A stretch of DNA of 64,000 nt from assembly GCA_017979445.1 (NCBI GenBank), contig CM030719.1, positions 23,799,996 to 23,863,995 of the forward strand, read 5' to 3'. Shown here one piece after another: positions 1 through 11,200 of the stretch (the first letter of the stretch is position 1; every line of letters starts with the position of its first letter). This DNA is from Akebia trifoliata. Taxonomy: Eukaryota > Streptophyta > Magnoliopsida > Ranunculales > Lardizabalaceae. Under the pieces are notes generated by a model. It had not been told where the DNA came from, ran no database searches, and saw only the letters and a list, made by a program, of their open reading frames with translations. The translations under genes and the position numbers were made by a program.

Positions 1-427
1 AAAAACTTCCTTTGCATATATTATTATTTTATGTTCAAATTTATTTCTAAAAACTCAAATTGTTTTGCATGTGAAATAACTAGGACAAGAGAAAAAAGAA
101 AAAGATTCATAAGAAGACTACATGATTAATGCATTATTTTAGAAATAGCTAAAAGTTTATTTGAGGCGTATGCTTCACATTGAAGTGTAAGGGTGTCTCT
201 TGGTTGAGGTTTACCCCTCAACTGTTTTTCTCATTTCTTCCTTGCCCTGTGGGGCATTTTATTAAGCCTCAACCTGAGTTATGCATTGAGGTGTACACCT
301 CATATTCCTTTATGCAAATAGTAAAAGAGCAAGATGAAGACACCAAAGAACATGGATTGTGACAGTGAACTCAATTCTCAATAATAAAAGGTTCGGCATT
401 TCATTTATCAAAAAAATAAATAAAAAT

Positions 428-530
428 TAGAAGACTTGGCTTTGAAGTTTGGACAAAGTAGAATGGATGAACATAATTTGTTTAGTTGAGCTAAATCTTG
501 GGAGAAGGCTTTGTTGTTGTTCTTATATAC
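428..530 (+). mobile_element. RTE-type LINE 3' tail
   Basis: A frame reads like the RTE tail (FGQSRMDEHNLFS followed by AKSWEKALLLF), and the DNA ends in the GGCTTTGTTGTTGTT-type simple repeat that closes plant RTE elements. Only ~100 bp are recognisable. Confidence 0.45.
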
Positions 531-1195
531 TTATGGAGACGCTAATGTCCATGACTTCGTCATGGGGATGTTAGCGGCCTCTGAAACCATAGATTTTTCA
601 TAAATGTCCCTAAGTATCATTTCTTATTGTCTCTTGGAGCAAAAAGTTAACGGTGCTATTGTCATTCTGCTATCACATTTCCTAGATATAATAAAACATC
701 AAAGTGTTATTTACAAATGTTTCATTCATAATGACAATAAAAGCTGTGCTTTTTCGCGCTAAAAAACATAATAGATTTCGGCATTTATGGAAGAATGATG
801 GTCGGGGAAGTTGCTAATGGTCCCATGAAGTCTTGGACTTGGCCAATGGCCATTCCTCACTCATATGAGCTTGGATTGAGGTCCTCATGGGCTCAAATGA
901 CACCTTGACCCTCGAGCTTTCATGGTTTGGATTAGGTTTATAATAATTCAAAAAAATTAACTTTTTCTTGAATGATCAAAGGGTTGGAAAATGGAGGACC
1001 ACTAAACACCAAATTTAAAATGCGTTGGCCAATGGTGAAAAAATGTCTTTTCTAATTTTTTTTTCCGGATTCGTAAAATTGTGTTCTACATCCATGTGGA
1101 ACTCAATCATGTTTTTGGGTGCCACATGGCTTCTAACTGAAACATTGCGTTGAGATGAAGATTTTAAACATATATATATATATATATATATATAT

Positions 1196-1552
1196 GGGTA
1201 GCGTTCAATGGCAAACTTTTTAGCAAACTTTTTGGCAAAACATTTTCAAAACATGAGTTAGAGGTTTTGGAATGGGCTGATTTTGGTGAGGATGATCTCT
1301 ACGGTGAGGAGATCATCATCACCAAAAATCAGCCCATTCCAAAACTTCTAACCCCATCAAAAACAGTTTACAAAATGGACGGTCCACAATTTTTCAGCTT
1401 GTAAACATGGGTTAGAAGTTTTGGAATGGACTGATTTTTGGTGAGGATGATCTCCTCACCGTAGAGATCATCCTCACCAAAAATCAGTTCCAAAACCTCT
1501 AACTCATGTTTTGAAAATGTTTTGCCAAAAAGTTGGCCATTGAACGCCCCCC
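1196..1552. mobile_element. P1: TA-flanked double-hairpin element
   Basis: Bounded by (TA)n on both sides (1169-1195 and 1553-1571). Outer repeats GGGTAGCGTTCAATGGC and GCCATTGAACGCCCCC. Two hairpins (around 1260-1350 and 1410-1500) read TTTTGGAATGGGCTGATTTT, then GGTGAGGATGATCTC and the reverse. The spacer carries ATGGACGGTCCA. Confidence 0.8.
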
Positions 1553-1571
1553 ATATATATATATATATATA

Positions 1572-1908
1572 GGGGAATGCTAACGTCCAATACTTCATGG
1601 GGACATTAGCATTGTCCAATACTTTTTTTTCCCAATAATACCCCTTGTTTTGTTTTTTAGTGAAAAAGACAAGGTATGTTAGTCTTTTACATAATAAATG
1701 CTATGCGCATTTGAGTATTTTGAATTAAAAATCTTTATTGTAGTATACTTTGGTAATCAATGCCAACATAATAAATGTACTTATTGTATAAAAGACTAAA
1801 ATAACCATGTATTTTTCATTTAAAGACAAAACAAGGAGGGGTATTATTAGAAAAAAAAAGTGTTGGACAATGTTAACGTCCCCATAAGGTCTTGGACGTT
1901 AGCATTCC

Positions 1909-1910
<2 letters not shown>
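1572..1910. mobile_element. Q1: TA-flanked inverted-repeat element
   Basis: The ends GGGGAATGCTAACGTCC and GGACGTTAGCATTCCCC are perfect 17-base inverted repeats. The arms continue for ~100 bp (CATGGGGACATTAGCATTGTCC against its inverse, then A/T runs and AATACCCC). Both edges touch (TA)n tracts, like the P elements. Confidence 0.78.

Positions 1911-1989
<79 letters not shown>
1911..1989. repeat. (TA)n followed by (GA)n microsatellite
   Basis: 54 bases of pure AT repeat (1911-1964) run into 25 bases of GA repeat (1965-1989), starting directly at the end of Q1. Confidence 0.97.
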
Positions 1990-2628
1990 TTGGTTGTATG
2001 TCATGAAGGACTACCTATCTCTATGGACTATTTTTCCATGTGGCACCCAAAAACATGATTGGAATGCTGCGTGGATTTAAAACAAAAATAATAAGAACTC
2101 TAAAAATAAATAAATAAAGATATCTTTCACTATTTTGGTTAACACATTTTAAATTTGAGAGTTTAGTGGCCGTCTATTTTCTAAGCCTTTTATTAGGCAA
2201 AAATAAGTTTTTTTATTTTTTATTTATTTTCTTTAAACCTAATCTAAATCATGAACCCTAGAAAGCTAAGGTGTCATTTGGGCCAACGTAATAGTCCACA
2301 TGTCCCAAATGAGTAACTTGATCCATCTAACCCTTTTCCATGTATATACATAAATGTCGGGAATGCCAACGTCTAAAACCTCGTGGGAATGTTACATTTC
2401 ATTTTTTATGGACAAAAAATGCCCATCGGAAATGCTTCACATGTTACTTAAGTTGATTTTTCGGTCTTTTATTTTTTAGAATCTTTAAATAGATATAAAA
2501 AAGTCAATTGTAGATGTTCTACTTGCCACGCTTGTCTCTTCTTTTCAATCTCTTTTCTCTCTTCCCCTAGTTTCCACTTCCAAGCGGACAAAAAACACCC
2601 TCATGGGGAATGCTCACATGTTACATCA

Positions 2629-2706
2629 TGATGATGATGGAAATCATTATGATGGTGTTGATGACAATGATGATGATGTTAATGATGATGATGATGATGG
2701 TGATGA
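2629..2706. repeat. GAT-rich trinucleotide repeat
   Basis: Imperfect (GAT)n with interruptions. The apparent reading frames through it (Met/Asp or Ile runs) are repeat artefacts. Confidence 0.9.
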
Positions 2707-2783
2707 TCCCAATGATGGTGTCTTGGACTTCGAAACTAGGGATAAATGATAGTAAGGAGAGAACCACCTTTGATTGTCTTTTT

Positions 2784-2960
2784 GGCAATTGAAAGAGAGG
2801 AGAAAGGGGTGACATGCATGCTACATGGGAAGGAAATTGGCAATTGAAAGAGAGGAGAAAGGGGTGACATGCGTGCTACATGGGAAGGAAAGAGGCATCT
2901 TTGATTGTCTTTTTGGCAATTGAAAGAGAGGAGAAAGGGGTGACATGTGTGCCACATGGG
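2784..2960. repeat. Three tandem copies of a ~53-bp unit
   Basis: GGCAATTGAAAGAGAGGAG...GGTGACATG recurs at 2784, 2839 and 2915. The third copy is preceded by a second copy of CTTTGATTGTCTTTTTGGC (also at 2768). Lies in the middle of Q2. Confidence 0.9.
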
Positions 2961-3389
2961 ATTAGTCGGGTGCTCTAAGTGGCCTGGTTAACCAAGGTAT
3001 CAAAAATAAAAAAAGAAGGAAACAACCCAACTAAAGTAACTTATAAGCATTCCCCATGAGTGCATTTTTTGTCCATAAAAGAATGACAACAAATGGGATG
3101 ATGCTAATATCCCCATAAGGTCTAGGGCGTTAGCATATATATGCATATCAATATATTTTACCTTTTATCTACCCTTAGGGACTTGTTTTAGATGTAAGGT
3201 TGTTTGGAACTCGATCATTTAAAAGGTCAATAGGAGAATCTCATCATGGAAAAAATATATGCCTTTCTAAATGAGGAGGGAAAGTCTTGATGAAAGTTAT
3301 TTATTTAGTTTTCCTTCACACTTTATATGTCCTTGTACTTTATGCCGGCATCAATTCTAAATTTTATTAAGATGTTGAACTTCTCGTCA

Positions 3390-3760
3390 AATGTAAAAAA
3401 TGGAATCTCAAAAATATCATTTGGTGAATTGGGAGGTGTGTTCTTCCAAAAGGGAAGTTAGTGTCGAGAATAAAAAATTAAGGTCGATGGCCCTCCTTGG
3501 GAAATGGCTTTGGCCTATCAAAATAGATAATGTGAGTTGTTGGGAGAAGTTAATTATTGAATAATGTGGTTTTCAGAATTTTCATTGTGATATTGTAAGA
3601 AATAAAATCATTATGGCTATGGAGTTTATGAAGGAATCTATAATGGTTCATTGGAGCTTAAGGAAGTAATTTGGTTCAAGGTAGGAAATGATTGTAAAAT
3701 TTACTTTTGGGAGGATTTTTAGTGTGTATAATCTATGTGAGATCTCTATTCCCTAATCTA
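3390..3760 (+). mobile_element. Degenerate L1-type LINE fragment
   Basis: Plus-strand frames read NWEVCSSKREVSVENKKLRS, MALLGKWLW and, further on, FKVGNDCKIYFWEDFW. This matches the stretch between RT and zf-RVT in plant L1 elements (NW..VC.PK..GGLG...N.ALL.KWLWRF; VG.G..I.FWED.W). Several stops; not functional. Confidence 0.6.
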
Positions 3761-3969
3761 TTCTTATTATCAAATTAGTAGTTCTATTTTATTATTATTT
3801 TTTGCTGGGTAAACTAGGCTTTAATCCACAACCTTAAAGTTGCTTTGGAATATGTCAAACCAACTGAGCTAATGTCTAAGCCCATAGTTTTATTTTTTGA
3901 AAAAGAGATCTATTTTGGAAGCTTTGTCTTTAAAGAAATCTAATGATTGAGAATTGGAGTTGATGTTTG

Positions 3970-4440
3970 TGTCCTTAAAGTCTTAACGCAAAAATTTTAC
4001 GTCAGCTAAAAAAAACTTCATCCAATTCCGTCTAGAGATACCTCTTTTGTTATTGCAAATGTGTTCATAATTTCATATTCACTCTCACCAACTTAATCCA
4101 CATTTTTTGGTCTTCCTCTCGTTTATTTATAACCTTCAACTTGCATGTTCCTTCTAATGGGGTTTGTAACCTGTTTACACATTCCCAAACTATATTCTTA
4201 GTTTATCACTTATTGGGGATGCTCCTAAATTTTCATGATTTCTTTCATTCATTTCTAATTTTATCTTTCTTAGTCTTTCCACTCATCAATCTTAGCATCC
4301 TCATCGCAGTTATACTTAATCTTTTGACATGTTGCTTCTTGATCGCCCAATATTCGTTTCCATAAAGCATAACCCTGTCTTATCGCAATCGTATAGAACT
4401 TTTCTTTAATTTTATTGGGATATGTTGACGACATAGCACT
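3970..4440 (-). mobile_element. RTE-type LINE fragment
   Basis: The minus strand reads VMLYGNEYWAIKKQHVKRLS and then AMRMLR, the familiar C-terminal RT region of plant RTE-type LINEs (LYG.ECWAVKKQH...MRMLRWMCG). It is broken and has no visible ends. Confidence 0.6.
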
Positions 4441-4571
4441 CTATAAACACACCTCCACTTCAATCATTTACTCGCAATTGAATTGTGATTAAATTGGTGA
4501 AGGAAAAAGTCATGATTTAATCATTACTTCTTCAACAAGTCGGAGAATTTGGTGACCGTGTTACCAACTCC

Positions 4572-4690
4572 TAAAGTATTAAATTGAGAAAGGAACTTGA
4601 CCAGCTCTCCTTTAGAAATCAATGTTTAATAAGAGCTTATTAGAATAAAAGTGTCACTGTCGTATTTTTCTGGATTTGTGTTTGAAAGTT
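4572..4690. repeat. Dispersed ~100-bp repeat, copy 1
   Basis: Contains GAACTTGACCAGCTCTCCTT, AATGTTTAATAAGAGCTTAT and GTATTTTTCTGGATTTGTGT. The same block occurs twice in tandem at 7517-7720 inside XPO4 intron 6. Confidence 0.85.
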
Positions 4691-5271
4691 TTGACTTTGT
4701 GTCAATGTGTGGACACATCAAAAACCCTAAATTTGCCTTAGTGCTGCTACAAAGTTTGCATGAGTGAAAAATACAAACAGAAAGAGATGTGAAGTAAAGG
4801 ATAGGGATTTGGCGTGTCGCCACTCCAAAGCAACATAGAGCCCAAGATGGAGTTTCATCACCAAAAAGGAGAGGAGGTACATGGTTGATTACTACCAAAA
4901 AAGAGTCTTATTTAATTCAAAGAAGAAAGAAACTTTTGTACCAACATCTATGGATGTGCTACAATGAGAAGTTATACATTACAAAAATTTTCATGCTCAA
5001 AGTAGTTCGTCTTCCTGAAAATGTTACAAACATCAATGTAAATGATAAGGGAATGCACAGACTGGGTTTATCCAAATTTTGATGGAGATGGACAAACAAG
5101 CCATAGATTGAAGTGTTTCCTGTGATACTTCTATTGTATGTAACATCTGTCTTACATGGTGAATTACTGTCTTTATGCTTCATTCTTTAATCATGAGTTT
5201 GGTGCTTTCTTCATGGCATGCAAGAGTTGCTTGCTTTTAATTGTGTACTGACTATAATATTCAATTTCTAG

Positions 5272-8200
5272 ATAATGGGCACATGCAAGAACAACACTTG
5301 CTGCAAATTCTATCTGGAATTATTCCATGGATAGATCCTCCTAATGTTATTTCAGCAGCGATTGAATGTGGAAAAACTGAAAGGTTGTATCTAAGAATCA
5401 CTTTTATGTGTAGATTTGTATAATATCTTGTCTTCCCTCAAATTACTTCTTATTTGGTTCAGTGAAATGCTTGATGGTTGCCGTGCATTGCTTTCTATAG
5501 CAACTCTAACTACTCCCATGGTGTTTGACAAGCTACTGAAATCTATAGGGTCAGAATCCTCCATTATAGTTTTTTTTTTCTGGATAGACTTTTCCATTAT
5601 AGTATTTCAGTACTCTAGTTCTTCGATCATTGCTATATTAATAAAATATGTTCTTTTTATTCCTTTTGCCATGGGGGTTGACTTTTTCCCTGAATGTTCA
5701 GCTCTTTTGGAACTCTTAGCCTGTTATCTGCATTGACTTGTGAAGTTATAAAAGCCCGTCTAGCTCGTCTCACTGATGAGGAAACATGGAGTTGGGTGGC
5801 ACGGGATATCCTGTTGGATACTTGGATTGCACTTCTTGAGGTAGTATCCAAAATTTTATGTTTTAATTTTTCATTTGTGGGGGTTGGGTGGTTCTTTTAG
5901 GTGAAGGCTGGTTTGAACTCAGGTTCTGAAATCTGGTATACAGTTTTCTGTTCCACACTTCAGTGTGCATGTGTGGTCTTGTGGGGGTGTTCATGTAAGA
6001 ATTATTTCTTCTATCTTATCAAGAGAAGTATTATTTAGAATACTTCTTCTAACTTATCTTGGAAAATTTATTTCTTCTATGCATCTATAAATTACTGAGT
6101 TAGGGGTAAACATATTTTGTGTATAACAGCATGCCTTACAGTGGACGCTTTTACCGATTAAAAAATAATATGGATGCTCTTAACATAGGTTCATGCATTT
6201 TATGACATAAAAAATATTCCATGTTGATCAAGAATTTCTTGTTGGGGTTCTATTGGTATTATCTTAGGGTTGTTTGGTTCCACTTAGTGTTATTGTACTA
6301 AGCTTGTTTGGTTTCACTGCTGTATTAAAGATATTTTACCATTCTTTCCACAGCCAAAAGATATTGGTAGGGATACTGCACTTCCTCCAGAAGGGATAAT
6401 TGCTGTTGCCACTGTCTTCAAGTTGATTGTAGAATCAGAACTAAAAGGTAATTCCGTTCTGTACATATTTTTCAACATATGTAAGTTTTATGTATCTGCC
6501 TCTGTGTTTCTTTTGTTCAATATATTTCTTTGGTATCCATAGTTTGGTTTGATGTCAATTATCCCTTTTAGTAGAGTCCATTGCTTTCTCTTCCAGAATC
6601 ATGGTTCACAATTCTTTTTGACCACCTTATAACATTGGATTTTTTTATATAGCTGCTGCCGCATCAGCGTTCGATGATGAGGATGACTCTGACCTTCTTC
6701 AGGCTTCTATTTCTGGTATACAATTAAGCTTTCAAAGTCAATAGTGTTTAGCTTTCTATTAAGTTTGTTTAATTTTTTTTGAATTTGGTTTTAGTTTGAC
6801 CTTTATGTTTATCCCATTTCACATTTTCATTTCCCTGTGTTTGCAGCAATGGATGAGAGGTTAAGCTCTTATGCTCTTATTGCTCGAGCCACTGTTGGCA
6901 TCACGGTTCCTTTACTCTTTACGCTCTTTTCTGAGAGATTTGCCCTACTTCAACAGGTACTTTTTTATCCTTTGATTTATAAGATCTTCCTCCCCTTGTT
7001 AGTCCTAAATTAGAAGTTTCGTCTCCCCCCCTTAAATGTATCTTTTAGAAGTTAATTTTTCTTTGATAAATAGCAACACAGATTGTGTTAATATAAATGT
7101 GCAACTTCTGGGAGTGGTAGTCCCTGTATGCCAAAATTTTTGCCACACCATTCAAGCTAGTTTACATTCTCCAATGTTGTTCACATCTCCAGAAGTATGA
7201 GACAACAATATCATATATCCTCTAATTTATTATCAGATATTTTCTTTGGTACTGGAAAGTGTCCTGGGATGATCTTTACTCTTTTCCCATCCAAAGGTCA
7301 TCTTTTGTTTTCTGTATTTTGTTGTTTGTATTTTCCTTTTCATTTTCTGTAGTAAATGATTCAATAGTCTAGGACTGGGGAGTCATGGTGAACTGGATTT
7401 GGTAAGCCAAGATCATGATGGATTGTCCTGATTGAACCCTAGTTTCATCAAAATCTAGGAAGGTTGGTCCAAACAACTGCTACCTGCTGCCTGAGGAAAC
7501 TTAACTCTTGTATTAAATTGAGGAAGGAACTTAACCAGCTCTCCTTTAGAAGTCAATGTTTAATAAGAGCTTATTAAAATAACACTGTTTTTGTCCGGAT
7601 TTGTGTTGGAAAGTTTTGAGGAACTTAACCAGCTCTCCTTTAGAAATTAATGTTTAATAAGAGCTAATTAAAATAAAATTGACACTGTTGTATTTATCTG
7701 GATTGTGTTGGAACGGTACAGAGAGGCAAAATCATAGATAGGTGGGTCAATATGGACTTAAAGTTTTATGTTTGATAAATGATTTCGTTATTCATCTATT
7801 CAAGTCAAATGGTCTACAATTGAGAAGCAGAAATATAATTGACTATACAATGTATTGCCAATTAGCCAGGAGCTAATTCAATGAACCCTTAGCAGAAGCA
7901 CATTTGATATCTTTTTTTGATGAAATTGTCTTGATCTTTACCTATCAATTTTTTTTTTTTTTTTTCCTGAATTAGAAATCACATGAACAAGGACTATTCT
8001 CCAAGGAAGCGAAACATTTTTTAAATTACTAACAAAGATTCTAGTAGAGAAGACAATGCAGCTACATGTCAATGGTTTTCATGTTCCACACCTATTGCAA
8101 AGAAGCCACGAGAGAGAAAAAGAAATATACGCTCAAGAGAATTATATGAATAGAGACATAGGGAGGGAGGAGATTGAGGATTGGGAGGGATAGATGGAGA

Positions 8201-11200
8201 GTGTGAGAGCAATAGGTGAAAGAGACTAAGTGGGGAAAACTTCCCTCAGATAGGTTGTTTGTATTATTCTTCACTTTTCTACTATTTCTTTGCATGGCTC
8301 TACCAACCTTGTACAATATATACACATACATACACATATATAGGGTCCCGGTCTGGTGCCAACTATTTGGCGAACATGTTTTATCCTACATGGGTTAGAA
8401 GTTTCGGAATGGGCTGATTTTTGGTGAAGATGATCTCTATGATGAGGAGATCATTCTCACCAAAAATCAGCCCATTCCGAAACTTTTAACCCCATGTTTA
8501 TAAGTTGAAGAATCGTGGACCGTCCATTTTTTGTAAACCACTTTTGATGGGGTTAGAAGTTTCGGAGTGGGCTGATTTTTGGTGAGGATGATCTCCTCAT
8601 CATAGAGACCATCTTCGCAAAAAATCAGCCCATTCTGAAACTTCTAACCCATGTAGGACAAAATGTGTTGGCCAAATGGTTGGCACCCGAACGGCTCCCA
8701 TACATGTATATATATGTGATCTTGCAAAATGGATGGCATCCGGATGTGATAAAAAATATTTTGACAAATAGTTTATCCCCTCCCAAGATCAGTTTTGTGA
8801 AGAAAGAGATCTTGTAAAATGGAGGGCTTCCGGGTGTTGTAAAATATATCCAAGATCAGTTTAGTGAAGAAAGAGAAGGAAATTCAAGGGACAGTCCTAA
8901 CAAAAAATTTTCACGGAAGCTTGATACATTCTGGTAACAATGTGAAACATGAATTCAATTAATAATTTACTGCACCTTTTCTGTTGATATTAGGTTTGCA
9001 CCACTTTGAATTTATTTTAAACTTTTGCAGCTATACTTTTGGGGACCACCCAAAATTTTCCAGTTACATTATTTCTATAGGCAAACTTTTATGTATATGT
9101 TTATTTCTTATATGGTTCTTAATAGGCTAGCTTACCCATTCTTTTCCTATGTTATTTCTTTCATTTTGTAGGGAAGAGGCACATCTGATCCAACTCGCAC
9201 TTTGGAAGAGCTCTACTCACTCTTACTGATAACTGGGCATGTTCTCGCAGATGAAGGGGAGGGAGAGACACCCTTGGTAACCGATTTTTTGTTTCTTGTC
9301 TTTCTTACGCAAAGCTGTTGGATTTGATGTTTTGTTGCGAGTCTCCTTAATTATCTGTTTTTTATGTGGAGGCAAGGTTGCATCTATATCTCATTTTTAT
9401 ATTTTCCCTATAGATTTGCAGGCTCCTATTGTTCCGATCAAAACATTCCAGCACATATCGATACAAGCCGAAACATTCCGAATCAAAATATTTTGACGTA
9501 TTTAAGTCTAACAATGTTACGTGTCGTAATGTTCAAAAACTGGTACTTATTGGTCGATACATTCTAATACGATACCTTGAACTGTGGATAGATGGGAAGA
9601 CTAGGAAAGATAAAATTAGAAATGAGGCATTCGAGAAGAATAACGGAGTACCTCCATTAGGCGATAAACAAAGAGAAAGCCAATTTAGATAGTTTGGCAC
9701 ATTCAACAAAGACTGATTGTAGCCTCAGTGAGGAGAATGCAAATTAAAGGCGCTAAAATAGATTAAGAGGATTGAGATAGTGAAAGTAGATATGGACACA
9801 CTTTCAATCACATAAGACATGGTTTTGGACTAATTTGAATGGAGAAACATGATTTGTTTAGCTGATCCCAAGTATTTGGGATAAGGATTCAATGGTACAA
9901 ATGATTTTGATAGGCACTGATTGGATGGACCCTTTGGAGGGTTGAAATCCAGTAACATCTCTTGCTCTTATATCTGAATGGGGGTCATTGTTTCTATTGA
10001 ATGCTTAAATCTTAGATTCATAACTGTAGTGACTTTCAAGGATTTCTTCGTAAACTTGGCATGAAAAAGGCCAAGCTAGAGCTTTGTAGCTACATTGGAT
10101 GCTTAGTTTTGGAATAAATGGAGAAGATGGATCAAATGTTGCGTTTCTACAATATTCATTTTAAATTTAATATTGATGAATGGGGTTCCATTCTTCTTTT
10201 CAAAAGTTCAGAGGTCTTTGTAGAGGTGGTCCTATGTTTTTGTTCCTTTCTATCATAGCTAAAGCATGCATGCCTCTCTAGGGTCAAGTTAGGGTTCAAC
10301 TAAGCCCGACCCAGACCCGGCCATTGCAGCCTCAGTTCTTGTTGTGTCATGGCATCAACAACACATGTTGTTGCTGGTCTGCTTCTACTTCTTCTTCCCT
10401 TTTTGTTGTTCTTCTTCTATTTTTCTACTGGTCGTTCTTGTTCTTCTTGAAGTATTGAATATTTTAGTTTGTTTACAGAACTCATATTTATACATGTTTA
10501 ATTAAAACATGCAGAACCCATCTTTCACTTTTCTTTTTTTAATTGTTTTATACTTATATCATAATCTTATTGTACCTTGCTTTACTAGGGCGTGCGCCTC
10601 TCCTTGCGCCTCAGGCACTTGGAAGCCTTTACGCCTTTAGCCCTTAACTACACTGTGCTCATTGATCTTTCAGTTATGGTCTTCGATTTTTCCAAGGGAT
10701 GGCTCCACTGTTTTTTTTTATAGGTAAAAGAAACATTCATTGAAAAGGGAGGCCAATGTGACCATCCAAATATGAGAAGAATAGCACATATGACTCACAC
10801 TCAAATGCTATCGCTCAAATATACTACAAATCCCATCTACCTAACAAAATCTCAAAAACATATCTCTTGATGTTCTTTGAAAACTTTGTTGCAAAAAGAA
10901 AGAACCGCATGATCAAAATGATAATCTATAGCAAAGAATGTTTCATATCCTCAAAGACTATCATTTCTTTCCTTCCATATCCCCAACATAAGGCGAAAGG
11001 AGTTAGACTTCACAAGGACCTCTTGAATGTGAAAAAGATATTACCAAGTGATAACAATCCCTGAGCACAACATGAAACGACTTCAGAAAATGCCCATCAA
11101 CTCCACACAATGGCATGAAATACAACCAAATCTCACAAGCTAACTTGCAATGGATGGTCATTTGATTTACAAACTACGTGACCCCCTTACACATAAGGAA

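Larger units (their letters stand above)
870..2322. mobile_element. Outer inverted-repeat element with nested insertions
   Basis: The left arm (~870-1137) and the reverse complement of the right arm (~2028-2322) share CAAATGACACCTT, GATTAGGTTTA, GACCACTAAAC/GGCCACTAAAC, CAAATTTAAAATG and ATCATGTTTTTGGGTGCCACATGG. The centre holds a TA tract, element P1, a TA tract, element Q1, and then a long TA/GA tract. No transposase. Confidence 0.65.
2359..3136. mobile_element. Q2: larger relative of Q1
   Basis: The left end GGAATGCCAACGTCTAAAAC and the right end (reverse complement of ATGCTAACGCCCTAGACC) match the Q1 terminus. The arms continue with TTTTTTATGGACAAAAAATGC in inverse orientation (around 2405 and 3065). 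The centre holds a GAT-rich tract (2629-2706) and a short tandem repeat. Flanks are TATATACAT and ATATATGC. Confidence 0.6.

Noticed and set aside
2610..2815. Open frames with Met/Asp or Ile runs
   Set aside because: Produced by the GAT-rich trinucleotide repeat.
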